Position numbers and translations under genes: made by a program
The notes under the pieces: model-generated
What the model was told of the DNA's origin: nothing
Database searches by the model: none
What the model saw: the letters and a program-made list of their open reading frames with translations, nothing else
DNA from: Terriglobia bacterium
GTDB lineage: Bacteria; Acidobacteriota; Terriglobia; Terriglobales; Acidobacteriaceae
NCBI GenBank assembly: GCA_020073495.1
Contig: JAIQFD010000005.1
Coordinates: forward strand, 124,001 to 188,000
DNA length: 64,000 nt
Direction of reading: 5' to 3'
In this document: positions 47,781-56,546 of the stretch, one piece after another
How positions within the stretch are numbered: the first letter of the stretch is position 1
How the letters are laid out: each line of letters opens with the position of its first letter

Positions 47781-48317
47781 GTGCGCAGGTCTGTTAAGAA
47801 TCGGCTGATCATCAGCGGGGTGGCCCTCGCCACCCTGCCGTTGGCCATCTGTTCTGTCCCTTGGACGCACAAGGCATTCGAATCCTCCCTTGACCGGTGC
47901 CCCTGGGCGCACATGACGCTCGAGGCGTTTCTCAACCTGCTCTGGGTTTCGCTGGCCGTCGCGGCAGTCGCCCAGTGGGTGGCGCCGAGCCGCAGGAGAC
48001 GCCGCGCCCATCTGTCTGAACTCCTCAGCCTGACCTTTATCCTCGCGCTGCTGTTTCCGGTGATCTCCGCGAACGACGACTTGGCGGGATTGGCGTTGAT
48101 CAATGATGTCAAGACGTCGAAGGCGGTTTCTACCAGCTTAAAGAGTGACCAGCAGCTGCCAGCTCCGGCTGGAACGCCCGGCTTGCATGCAGCTTTAACG
48201 TCCCAATCAGTCTTTTCTCTTCCTCGCGCTTCCGAATCCGTCTCCGAGCCCGTCCATGCTGCCAGCGTCGCAACTCCTGGCGCCGCGACCGGGAATCACT
48301 CTCCGCCTCTTAGCTGA
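47781..48317 (+). CDS. small membrane protein upstream of the cytochrome-porin fusion
   Basis: The 178-residue ORF opens with GTG 47781. It has three hydrophobic stretches: residues 9-25, one around FLNLLWVSLAVAAVAQWV, and one around LLSLTFILALLFPVISANDD. A soluble Ser/Ala/Pro-rich tail of about 80 residues follows. Proteins with the FPVISANDDL ending of the last helix are, to my memory, frequent in Acidobacteria beside exported-protein genes, with no known role. It lies 121 bases before the fusion gene on the same strand, so they may be co-transcribed. The start has no strong ribosome site. Confidence 0.5.
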   Translation: MRRSVKNRLIISGVALATLPLAICSVPWTHKAFESSLDRCPWAHMTLEAFLNLLWVSLAVAAVAQWVAPSRRRRRAHLSELLSLTFILALLFPVISANDDLAGLALINDVKTSKAVSTSLKSDQQLPAPAGTPGLHAALTSQSVFSLPRASESVSEPVHAASVATPGAATGNHSPPLS

Positions 48318-48438
48318 CCTGAGATACGCCCCACAACCTTCCGCGTTGAAGACTCGGACCGCATGAGTTCGGGGTACACGCGGGCGTCCTTCTCGTTGAA
48401 CGCAAGCTGTAATAGCCACTTGCACCGGGAGGAGCATC

Positions 48439-51400
48439 ATGTATTTCCGTTCTCTTACCATCTTATTCATTGGAGCTTCATTGCTGTTGTGGGCCGGGTG
48501 GGGAGTCCCGAATGCGACTGCATCACCTGTTCGTCCGGAACGGGAGAAGGCGCTCGCAAAATACGTTGATATCCCCGGCTCCTCCAGCGTGGGAAGCGAC
48601 GTCTGCGCGGGCTGTCACGAGGATACCAGCAAGAATTTCCAGCATGCTTTTCACAAGCAGCAGGGAGTGGAATGCGAGGATTGCCACGGCAAGGGCAGCC
48701 TCCACGTGGATGGAGGCGGTGACGTGGCGAAGATCATCAGCTTCGGGAAACGCCCGGCACAGACCGCCAACGGTGTTTGCTTGGGCTGCCACACGCGCGA
48801 CGAGAAGGTACGGCATTGGTTGGGCGGGTCGCACGCAGCGAACCACGTTCGCTGTATCGATTGCCACCAGATCCACGACCGCGCCCTGAAAGCCGCGGAC
48901 GAAGGCCGGATGCGCTTCGATACGGCGACTCGGGCAGCCTTCACTGCAGGGTCAGTGTCACCGGAAACCAATGTGATACTCCGGCCCAGATCAGAGACGA
49001 ACGATGCCTGTATCAAGTGCCATCAGACCCAAGGCGCGCAACTCAGCATGCCCTACCATCACCCCTTGCGCGAAGGCAAGATGAGTTGTGCGGATTGTCA
49101 CGATCCGCATGGCGGGCCGGCGGGCAACAATCTGCGGACGGCGAGCGTGAATCAGCTCTGTCTGGGCTGCCATGCCCAGTATCGCGGGCCGTTTGCCTAC
49201 CAGCATCCCCCGGTGACGGAAAACTGCATGAACTGCCACACCGCCCACGGCTCGCCGAACACGAATTTGCTCTCCGTGAGCATGCCTGCGCTGTGCTTGC
49301 AATGCCATGCCGGCCACCATAACGGGGCCGGTCTGCCCCTGCCCGATCGCTGCACCAACTGCCACGGGTCGATCCACGGCACCGATGTCGCCACACCCAG
49401 CGGCGGCAGCAGATTCGTGGACAAAGGGCCCTACGGCTTGCCTGATCCCCCGCCTGCATCTGCTCACTCCCCGGTGGCGCCAATGGCCGCACATTCGGCG
49501 GTCTCTTCGGCGCTGCGTCCGGTTCCGTCTCACGTGCCGTCGTATGCCGTAGGCGCTGCGAGCGGGACGCTGGGCATGATGTCATCCGGATATCTGCCGC
49601 CGCTGTCGGGCGGGAACATGGGGGGTGGGGGCGGAGATCCTGGAGCCGCGGAGGGAGCCGGCCCATACTCGGTCTACTCCCTGACTCCAGGCTCGTACCG
49701 CTTCGTTGACGGTTCCGGCTTCCTGGGCCGGGTCGGCGAGTATGACACCCTGCAACAGTCGGCTGGGGCAAGCGCCGTCACTACCTATGTCTCACCCCAG
49801 AACCACTTGACCCTGGTCTCCCGCGCCGAGCTCCTGACCGGCGACGATTACTCTGCCGCCTCCCAGCTGACTGTGGGTGAGTGGCTGAAGGCCGGGTTCG
49901 ACATGCGCAGCTTCGTGCAGCAGCAGGACCATTATCCTTTCTACGCGGGAGCGATGTCGTCGGACTTCCTTCCCCCTGACGGCAGCATCGATCTGATCCC
50001 TTCTCACACGCCCCTCGCGGTGACCAGAAGGCTTGGCAACGCCTACGCACGCTTGAAGGTGCCGAAACTGCCGGTCCATCTCTTCGTGAAGGGGGATTGG
50101 AAGGCCAGGGCAGGGGTGACTCAACTTAGGTATCTCGACGAGAACACGAACAACAACTGCGGCGAGTTTTGCCACTACACATCCCAGCGCCAGCGGACCA
50201 ACTACACGACTCGGAATATCGCTGGCGGCGCGGACATTGACCTCGGTCCCGTCAGGATCACCTGGGAGCATCTTTTCAGCAGCTTCGCCGATCGGTGGAC
50301 ATTTCCTACCGGCATCTTTGGACCGTTCACCCCGGCAGACGAGCCGCCTCCTTTCCCGATACCCACGCCGCCCGCCGTCGTGCCCGGAAACTACCCGCTC
50401 GACATCCCCTCCCCCAACCAGGCGTCGTCGGACACGCTGAACTTGACCTGGACGGCTTCGCCCAAAGTCAGCTTCAACGGCCACGTTAGCTATACGCGCT
50501 TACGCAACACACTGACCGGCAACCCGCAGAACACGTTCCAGACCGACGAGACCGTGAACTGGCGTCCGCTCGACCGCTTGCGGGTGACTGCCGACTACCA
50601 CCAGCAGAACCTCATCAACAACTTCATACCTTTCTACGACCTGTTTGGGAATGTTTCCTATCATCGGCACACGATCGGCGTGCGCTCGGACTACGAACTA
50701 CCCAAGGGCTTCGATGTGGAAGGCTACTACCGGCGCACTGGCATCACCCGATCCAATTCGTCCCTGTGGCCGCAAGGCTACTCCTTCAGCAACTCGGACT
50801 TGTTGATGGTCGTACCCGAATCCTTCAGCAACACTACAGGTCTGGCGCTGCGTTATCACGGCCGCGGGCACTGGAGCGCGCGCGCGGGATACGAATGGAC
50901 CGGGACCCACGATCCCGGCTACCTGACCGTTCCCCAGAGCAACAACCGTGCCTTCGCCAATATCTGGGTCACGCCTGCAAAATGGCTGACCTTCTCCAAC
51001 GACGTGAACATCATCGTCCAGAATGCCTTTCCCGCCAGTCCGCTTCTCCGGCTCGATGGAACCGGACTTCCCGGGGATTTCCAGCGGCGCAACCGCTTCT
51101 ACATTGAGACGCTCAGCGCCACCTTGCGGCCCGTCTCGGGGTGGAACCTGGGACTGGGATACTCCTACCAGCAGAACAGTCTGACCACCTATATGGCGTT
51201 TCAGAACGATTCGGGGGTCGGATATGTCATCAACGAACCCGCCGTGCCCTACAAGCAGATCACCCAGGCCTACTGGGCCGAGTCGACCTACCTGGTCAAG
51301 AAGCGCCTGGGGCTTGATCTCAGGCTCACCTATAACTCGGCACGTAGCGATATGCGCCCCGACGTCAATCCAGCCGATGCGGCGCTGCTCGGTAACCAGT

Positions 51401-51663
51401 CCCTGATTGCGTCGGCCACTTTCAACTCATCGTGCCCGCCGGTATGCTTTGTGGACGCTCTTTCCAACCTGAGTCTTGGCGCCACCCAGGTCTCGCAGGT
51501 CATCGTCCCCCAGTGGATCGGACAGTCCAAGGCTTACTATCTGTTCCCCAACAAGTTCGAAGGAGGCGTCATCTTCTACTACGGCAGTTACCGGGATCAG
51601 CTGAATCCCGGCTTGAACGGCGTACTGCGGACATTCAACCTTTATGTTGGACGCCGCTGGTAG
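48439..51663 (+). CDS. decaheme cytochrome fused to MtrB-like outer-membrane beta-barrel
   Basis: One 1074-residue ORF starts at ATG 48439 after GGGAGGAGC. A signal peptide (about 1-28) leads to a DmsE/MtrA-like domain with ten CXXCH motifs between residues 56 and 309, including CAGCHED, CIDCHQIHDR, CADCHDPHGG and CTNCHGSIHG. A Pro/Gly/Ala-rich linker (about 315-405) follows. Residues about 410-1074 are aromatic-rich beta strands of an outer-membrane barrel, ending in NLYVGRRW. CGEFCH at 574-579 is a possible CX3CH heme site within the barrel. Known conduits use two separate proteins (MtrA in MtrB; PioAB); here both are in one chain. Electron transfer across the outer membrane is the likely role. 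Confidence 0.85.
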   Translation: MYFRSLTILFIGASLLLWAGWGVPNATASPVRPEREKALAKYVDIPGSSSVGSDVCAGCHEDTSKNFQHAFHKQQGVECEDCHGKGSLHVDGGGDVAKIISFGKRPAQTANGVCLGCHTRDEKVRHWLGGSHAANHVRCIDCHQIHDRALKAADEGRMRFDTATRAAFTAGSVSPETNVILRPRSETNDACIKCHQTQGAQLSMPYHHPLREGKMSCADCHDPHGGPAGNNLRTASVNQLCLGCHAQYRGPFAYQHPPVTENCMNCHTAHGSPNTNLLSVSMPALCLQCHAGHHNGAGLPLPDRCTNCHGSIHGTDVATPSGGSRFVDKGPYGLPDPPPASAHSPVAPMAAHSAVSSALRPVPSHVPSYAVGAASGTLGMMSSGYLPPLSGGNMGGGGGDPGAAEGAGPYSVYSLTPGSYRFVDGSGFLGRVGEYDTLQQSAGASAVTTYVSPQNHLTLVSRAELLTGDDYSAASQLTVGEWLKAGFDMRSFVQQQDHYPFYAGAMSSDFLPPDGSIDLIPSHTPLAVTRRLGNAYARLKVPKLPVHLFVKGDWKARAGVTQLRYLDENTNNNCGEFCHYTSQRQRTNYTTRNIAGGADIDLGPVRITWEHLFSSFADRWTFPTGIFGPFTPADEPPPFPIPTPPAVVPGNYPLDIPSPNQASSDTLNLTWTASPKVSFNGHVSYTRLRNTLTGNPQNTFQTDETVNWRPLDRLRVTADYHQQNLINNFIPFYDLFGNVSYHRHTIGVRSDYELPKGFDVEGYYRRTGITRSNSSLWPQGYSFSNSDLLMVVPESFSNTTGLALRYHGRGHWSARAGYEWTGTHDPGYLTVPQSNNRAFANIWVTPAKWLTFSNDVNIIVQNAFPASPLLRLDGTGLPGDFQRRNRFYIETLSATLRPVSGWNLGLGYSYQQNSLTTYMAFQNDSGVGYVINEPAVPYKQITQAYWAESTYLVKKRLGLDLRLTYNSARSDMRPDVNPADAALLGNQSLIASATFNSSCPPVCFVDALSNLSLGATQVSQVIVPQWIGQSKAYYLFPNKFEGGVIFYYGSYRDQLNPGLNGVLRTFNLYVGRRW

Positions 51664-51735
51664 CGGCCCGAGGTCAAGTCAGTGCTGGATAAATCGCGGA
51701 GATGATCGGGTGGGAGGCAAGCTCGGTCCAAGGAG

Positions 51736-52128
51736 CTACTTCAGCAGCTCTCTGACCTTGCCGACCAGCGCTTCCGCGTCGTAGATGGGCTTTTCCAGGT
51801 AGCCGTCGGCGCCTGAGGACTGCAGCAGACGCTCGCGGTCGCCGCTCATGGCGTGGGCGGTGGCGATCAGGATGGGCAGCTTGGGCAGGCGCTGCTTGAG
51901 CATCTGCGTCAGGCGCACGCCGTCGATCAACTCCCCCTGGAAGCGGCTGGCGCTGAGCGAGATGTCGAGGATGGCGAGATCGAGCTTGCCCGAATCCACT
52001 TCGCGCAGGATCTCGTCCACGTCTTCGGTGACCACGCAGGTGAATCCGCCGCCCCGCTCCAGCGCCATGCGGTAGAACTTGGCCACCAGCGGGTTGTCCT
52101 CCACGATGAGGACGCGGCGCGCGCTCAT
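51736..52128 (-). CDS. single-domain response regulator
   Basis: The 130-residue receiver domain has the acidic pair ED (residues 10-11), the phospho-acceptor D55 in LDLAILDIS, and K in GYLEKPIYD. There is no output domain. The ATG overlaps the stop of the upstream globin-coupled kinase by four bases (ATGA), so it is its cognate partner. It probably acts by protein contact or phosphotransfer. A CheY-like or sporulation-type relay is possible. The C-terminal helix ends with VGKVRELLK. Confidence 0.9.
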   Translation of the reverse strand: MSARRVLIVEDNPLVAKFYRMALERGGGFTCVVTEDVDEILREVDSGKLDLAILDISLSASRFQGELIDGVRLTQMLKQRLPKLPILIATAHAMSGDRERLLQSSGADGYLEKPIYDAEALVGKVRELLK

Positions 52129-53384
52129 GAGCGTTTGGCCGCAGTTTCGGCGGGCACGGCCGCGCTCGCCAGAGGCAGCGTGAACCACACCTTCGTGCCC
52201 CGGCCTTCGCCGTCGCTCTCCAGCCCGATGCGCCCGCCCATCATCTCCACCAGGCGGCGCGAGATGGCCAGCCCCAGCCCGGTGCCGCCCACCCGCCGTG
52301 AGTGCGCCGGGTCCGCCTGCACGAACTTCTGGAACACGACTTCTTGCTTGTCCTTGGGTACGCCGACGCCGGTGTCCTGCACTTCGATGCGCAGCATGCC
52401 GCCGCTGTCCGCCGCGGCGCGCACCCGCACCGAGCCTTTGTTGGTGAACTTCACCGCGTTCTGCAACACGTTGAGCAGCACCTGGCGCAGGCGGACGGCG
52501 TCGCCGCGCACCCACGGCAGGTCCTTGCCACGGGTCTCGTCGCGCAGTTCGAGCTTCTTCTCGCTGGCCTGCACCGTCACCAGCGGCAGCGTCGAGTCCA
52601 GCAGCAGACGCGGGTCAAGCTCCTCGATCTGGAGCGGCATGCGTCCCGCCTCGATGCGTCCGATGTCCAGAATGTCGTTCACCAGCCCCAGCAGATGCTG
52701 CGCGCTCGAGTACACGTCCCGCAGAAGTTCCTTCTGCTCTTCCGGATCGGTGGCAAACCCGTCCAGGATCAGTTTGGTGAACCCGAGAATGGAATTGAGC
52801 GGCGTGCGCAGCTCGTGCGAAGTGTGCGCCAGGAACTCGTCTTTGGTATGGCTTAATTCCGCAAGGTCCCTATTGGCCCGCTCCAACTGCTCATTGAGCA
52901 AACGCAGGTTCTCGGTCGTCGCCTCCATGTAGCTCTGGCACATCAGATTGAGGTCGAGGTCGAGGATCTTGCCCAGGGAGCGGCTGAATCGGATGCGGAC
53001 GTCGCCGGCTGAATATTCCAGTAGCAGGCATTCGGTCAGGAAGGCGCGCACGATGCCCATGGCGCTGATCACGTACTTCTGTTCCAGGCCGATGTGCACG
53101 TGCATCTGCCCGATGCGGTAGCGCAGTTGCGCGTAGGCTCCGTCGTACACGCCGCAGAACAGCCCTCGCGCCCAGTGTTGCAGCGTTCCTTTCAGGCGGT
53201 CCACCTGCACCTGGCCCTGGGTGAAGACGCGGTTGGCGTCCGCATGCTGCGGGATCTGGGCGTAGAAGCGCTCCGCCATCTCCGGCAGGTACTTCTCCAT
53301 GCGCGGACCGAGTTCGCGCAGCAGCTTCGCGTCCTCGGCGGAGAAGCCGATGTACCGCTTCATTTCTTCCAGAAAAGTTTCCAA
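52125..53384 (-). CDS. globin-coupled histidine kinase (heme-based O2 sensor)
   Basis: The 419-residue cytoplasmic kinase has an N-terminal protoglobin-type domain (about 1-155). H95 in RIGQMHVHIGL is the predicted proximal heme ligand. Y41 sits 54 residues before it, the same spacing as distal Tyr45 and proximal His99 in Anaeromyxobacter AfGcHK as I recall. HisKA follows with H190 in AHTSHELRTPLNS, then HATPase with NAVKFT, DTGVGVPKD and GGTGLGLA. It probably senses O2 or redox state through heme iron and signals to the overlapping response regulator. Location beside the electron-transfer genes suggests they are its targets, but that is inference. Confidence 0.88.
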   Translation of the reverse strand: METFLEEMKRYIGFSAEDAKLLRELGPRMEKYLPEMAERFYAQIPQHADANRVFTQGQVQVDRLKGTLQHWARGLFCGVYDGAYAQLRYRIGQMHVHIGLEQKYVISAMGIVRAFLTECLLLEYSAGDVRIRFSRSLGKILDLDLNLMCQSYMEATTENLRLLNEQLERANRDLAELSHTKDEFLAHTSHELRTPLNSILGFTKLILDGFATDPEEQKELLRDVYSSAQHLLGLVNDILDIGRIEAGRMPLQIEELDPRLLLDSTLPLVTVQASEKKLELRDETRGKDLPWVRGDAVRLRQVLLNVLQNAVKFTNKGSVRVRAAADSGGMLRIEVQDTGVGVPKDKQEVVFQKFVQADPAHSRRVGGTGLGLAISRRLVEMMGGRIGLESDGEGRGTKVWFTLPLASAAVPAETAAKRS

Positions 53385-53453
53385 GCGATTCCCAGTACGT
53401 CAGAAATGCAGGGGATGATTTACCATCAATAAGTATACGAGAGACGCCCTTCT

Positions 53454-53816
53454 GTGAGCCTGTCCGCAGAAAACGTGGTGGAAGAGTTGATCGCCGCGCT
53501 GGCCCGAGTGCGCGCCGGCGACCTCAGCGTCACCGTGTCGTTCGCCGGCGCGGACGGCGCCGTCGGCAGGCTGGGCCGCGAGTTCAACGACACGATGCGC
53601 GCCCTGCGCGAGCAGCGCGGCGCCTCCGGCACCGGCCGCGCGGTCGAGCGACTGGTGCATGACATCAAGAACCCGCTGGCCGGGATCGCCGGGGTGCTGG
53701 ACATCATCGGCCGCGACCTGCCCGCGGGCAGCCCCGCGCTCGAGGTCCTGCCCGACGTCCAGAACGAGATCGAAAGAATCGAGAAGCTGCTGGCGGAGTT
53801 CGCAAAAACGCAGTGA
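53454..53816 (+). CDS. stand-alone HAMP-DHp protein without kinase domain
   Basis: The 120-residue protein starts at GTG 53454. Residues about 10-55 resemble a HAMP domain (LSVTVSFAGADGAVGRLGRE), and residues about 60-118 form a histidine-kinase dimerisation helix pair with H69 in VHDIKNPLAGIAGVLDII. The HATPase domain is absent, and the frame stops cleanly 36 bases before the next gene's ATG. It may be phosphorylated by another kinase and pass phosphate to the NtrC-type regulator that follows. A degraded kinase remnant is the alternative. It is divergent from the globin-coupled kinase. Confidence 0.7.
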   Translation: MSLSAENVVEELIAALARVRAGDLSVTVSFAGADGAVGRLGREFNDTMRALREQRGASGTGRAVERLVHDIKNPLAGIAGVLDIIGRDLPAGSPALEVLPDVQNEIERIEKLLAEFAKTQ

Positions 53817-53852
53817 ATACGCGGGTGCGCTACACTAGACAATCACACATCC

Positions 53853-55319
53853 ATGGCTGACGAAACCATCCTGATCGTGGACGACGAGAAGCTTGTCCGC
53901 TGGTCCCTCCGCCAGAAATTCGAAGAGTGGGGCTACCGGGTGCTGGAGGCGGAGAACGCCGCCACCGCGCTGAAGGCGGCGCAGGCTTCCACTCCCGACG
54001 TCATCCTGCTCGACGTCCACCTGCCGGACATGACCGGCCTGGAAGTGCTGCAGAAGCTGAAGGACTCCGGCGGAGCGCGCGCCGTGATCATGATCACCGC
54101 CGACCCGCAGCTCGACGACGTGAAGGCGGCCATCAAGCTGGGCGCCTACGACTTCATCGGCAAGCCCATCGATTTCGACGAACTCGCCGTGACCACGCAG
54201 AACGCGCTCGAGGCCACGCGCCTGCGCGGCGAGGTGGAGAGCTTGCGCGGCGAAGTGCGCCGCCGCATCGGCTATCACGACGTGGTCGGCGTCTCGAAAA
54301 AGATGAGCGAGCTGATGAATTTCGTGCGCAAGGTCGCCGCCAGCGAGGCCTCCACCATCCTCATTCAAGGAGAGAGCGGCACGGGCAAGGACCTGATCGC
54401 CAAGGCCATCCACTACCAGTCGTCGCGGGCCGACAAGCCCTTCGTCGCCATCAACGCCTCCGCCATCCCCGAGACCCTGATGGAAGCCGAGCTTTTCGGC
54501 CACGAGCGCGGCGCATTCACCGACGCCAAAGCGATGAAGAAGGGCCTGTTCGAGGTCGCCGACAAGGGCACGCTCTTCCTCGACGAGATCGGCGAGCTAT
54601 CGCCGTTCCTGCAGGCCAAGCTGCTGCGCGTGCTCGAAGACCAGGGCTTCCGGCGCGTGGGCGGAGTCAAGGACCTGCAGGCGGACGTGCGCGTCATCGC
54701 CGCCTCCAACCGCGACCTGGAGAAGGCCGTGCAGGAGGGCCACTTCCGCCAGGACCTCTATTACCGCCTGGCCATCATCTCCATCTTCATCCCGCCGCTG
54801 CGCGAACACCGTGAAGACATCGTGCCCCTGGTGGAGTTCTTCATCGAGCACTACAACCGCAAGTTCCGCAAGGCGATCCGCGGGGTGAGCGACGACACCC
54901 GCCGCCTCATGCTCAATTACGACTGGCCGGGCAACGTGCGCGAGCTGAAGAATTCCATCGAGCGCGCCATGATCCTGGAGGACGAGGCGGTGCTTCGGCC
55001 CGCCTACCTGCCCTTCGCCGTGGCCCAGCAGCACGCGCGCCTGACCGCCTTCGAGCACAGCTCGTCGCCGCAAGGCGGCTCGCCGACGCTGGCGAACGGG
55101 CGCTCGCTGCCCCGGCTTTCCATCCCCGAGGGCGGCACGTCGCTGGACGAGATCGAGCGCGCCATGGTCGAGCTGGCGCTGCAGCAGGCCAACGGCAACC
55201 AGACCCACGCCGCCAAGCTGCTCGACATCAGCCGCGACGCCCTGCGCTACAAGATGAAGAAGTACGGCTTCGTCCACGCCGAAGAAGAGGAAGAGCCCAG
55301 CGCCCAGCCGGAGAGCTAG
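53853..55319 (+). CDS. sigma-54-dependent response regulator, NtrC family
   Basis: The 488-residue activator has a receiver domain with D54 in VILLDVHLP, an AAA+ domain with Walker A GESGTGKD (173-180) and GTLFLDEIGEL, and a C-terminal Fis-type HTH (about 440-475; AMVELALQQANGNQTHAAKL). The sigma-54 contact loop reads GAFTDA (from 220) instead of GAFTGA. It drives transcription from -24/-12 promoters when phosphorylated. No such promoter is obvious in the window, so targets may be elsewhere. The preceding HAMP-DHp protein is the likely phosphodonor. Confidence 0.93.
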   Translation: MADETILIVDDEKLVRWSLRQKFEEWGYRVLEAENAATALKAAQASTPDVILLDVHLPDMTGLEVLQKLKDSGGARAVIMITADPQLDDVKAAIKLGAYDFIGKPIDFDELAVTTQNALEATRLRGEVESLRGEVRRRIGYHDVVGVSKKMSELMNFVRKVAASEASTILIQGESGTGKDLIAKAIHYQSSRADKPFVAINASAIPETLMEAELFGHERGAFTDAKAMKKGLFEVADKGTLFLDEIGELSPFLQAKLLRVLEDQGFRRVGGVKDLQADVRVIAASNRDLEKAVQEGHFRQDLYYRLAIISIFIPPLREHREDIVPLVEFFIEHYNRKFRKAIRGVSDDTRRLMLNYDWPGNVRELKNSIERAMILEDEAVLRPAYLPFAVAQQHARLTAFEHSSSPQGGSPTLANGRSLPRLSIPEGGTSLDEIERAMVELALQQANGNQTHAAKLLDISRDALRYKMKKYGFVHAEEEEEPSAQPES

Positions 55320-55388
55320 GGCGATTCACCCCAGACATCGCAGAGGAATACATGGGCCGCGCATCCGCGCGGATGATCCCGGTCGGGC

Positions 55389-55919
55389 TCAGGTCGTGCG
55401 GTGGGTTATCTCGTGCGCGGCGCGGGAGAGGGTTTCCATCTCCCCGGCCAGTCGGACGTCGAGCTCGGGCTTGAGGAAGCGCGCCACCATGGGGAAGAGA
55501 ACCCGCTCCTCCTTATAGGCGTGATCGTGGAGGAGTTGCAGCAGGGTAGTCCCGAAGAAGAGGAACTTCTGCACCACCTCCGGCCGCACGTTGCCTTGCA
55601 GCATCAACTGGTAGGAATTCTGCATGCGGTTGAAGTTGGAGACGATGTCGTCGTGCTCGGTGCGCAGCACCATGAGCGGGCCCACGTCGCGAGGCAGGAA
55701 TTCTTCCAGCGCGGGATAGAGGATCTCGTCCTCCTTGCGCATGTGCACCATCAGGTCTACGCGGAAGTATTCGGCGAAGCGCTCGAAGGTGCGCACACGT
55801 TCCGGGCTCCAGGTGCTATCGAGCTTGAACTGCTCCAGAAGCTCGTCGAGCTCGGCGAAGCGCGACTCCGAGTACTTGTGGTCGTCCAAAAGCTGCTGGA
55901 TGGATGCGGTCTCGGTCAT
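55389..55919 (-). CDS. hemerythrin domain protein
   Basis: The 176-residue protein is a four-helix bundle of the hemerythrin/HHE type, which binds a di-iron centre and O2 or senses oxidative or nitrosative stress. Ligand-type residues are H14 in LLDDHKYSE, the HMRKEDEILYP block, the histidine in RTEHDDIV and HDHAYKEERVLFP. Length is longer than the 120-residue core, with helical extensions. It is third in the apparent transcript hemA, TPR gene, hemerythrin, starting three bases after the TPR stop. That links heme synthesis with oxygen handling. Confidence 0.85.
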   Translation of the reverse strand: MTETASIQQLLDDHKYSESRFAELDELLEQFKLDSTWSPERVRTFERFAEYFRVDLMVHMRKEDEILYPALEEFLPRDVGPLMVLRTEHDDIVSNFNRMQNSYQLMLQGNVRPEVVQKFLFFGTTLLQLLHDHAYKEERVLFPMVARFLKPELDVRLAGEMETLSRAAHEITHRTT

Positions 55920-55922
55920 AGG

Positions 55923-56546
55923 TCAGCCCTTCGACTTTGCTTTCTCCATCATCTCGAGCACCTTCTGCTTTTCCGGATAATTCGGATTGGTCTCGAGCAG
56001 GCGTTGCCAGACGGCGATGGCGCCCCGGGGGTCGTTCAGCCCCTGCAGCTTCACCACGCCCATGTTGAAGAGCGTTTGCGCGTGTTTAGGATCGACCTTC
56101 AGCCCCTTCTCGAATTCCGCGATGGCCTGGGCGGACGAGCCGGAATAAAACATCGCCGTACCCATGTCGGTGCGGACGTTCACGTCGTTGGGCTTCAGCG
56201 CCAGGGCTTTCTGGTAGTACTTGATCGCCTCGGGATAGAACTGGTGGTCGTAGTAGGCGTTGCCGATCTCGACCAGGGGCTTGGGGTCGCTGGGATTGGC
56301 CTTGGCGGCGTCGAGCAGCGGCTGCACCATCAGGTTGAGCTGGTCGGGCGACTGGAGCGAAGGTACGGCCGCCGGCGCCGCGGCAGCCGACGTTTGAGCC
56401 GGAGCGGCCGTCGCCGTCGAGGGCGAGGACGAACCGTGGAAGAGGTATCCGGCGACCAGCCCGCAGAATAACGTGACCATGGCCAGCAGATAAGCCTCGC
56501 GGCTGGTCCAGGTCTTGTTGCTGGCCTCGTTGTAGTTGTTACGCAT
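55923..56546 (-). CDS. membrane-anchored TPR protein, third copy
   Basis: The 207-residue protein is a paralogue of the TPR proteins at 27542 and 28267. It shares the N-terminal membrane helix (TWTSREAYLLAMVTLFCGLV), a short Ala/Ser linker and TPRs such as IGNAYYDHQFYPEAIKYYQK and TAMFYSGSSAQAIAEFEKGL. Its ATG overlaps the end of hemA by eight bases (ATGCGTAA) and has AGGAGTGGGGA before it, so it is translationally coupled to hemA. Position between hemA and a hemerythrin suggests a role in heme or cytochrome assembly. Confidence 0.82.
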   Translation of the reverse strand: MRNNYNEASNKTWTSREAYLLAMVTLFCGLVAGYLFHGSSSPSTATAAPAQTSAAAAPAAVPSLQSPDQLNLMVQPLLDAAKANPSDPKPLVEIGNAYYDHQFYPEAIKYYQKALALKPNDVNVRTDMGTAMFYSGSSAQAIAEFEKGLKVDPKHAQTLFNMGVVKLQGLNDPRGAIAVWQRLLETNPNYPEKQKVLEMMEKAKSKG

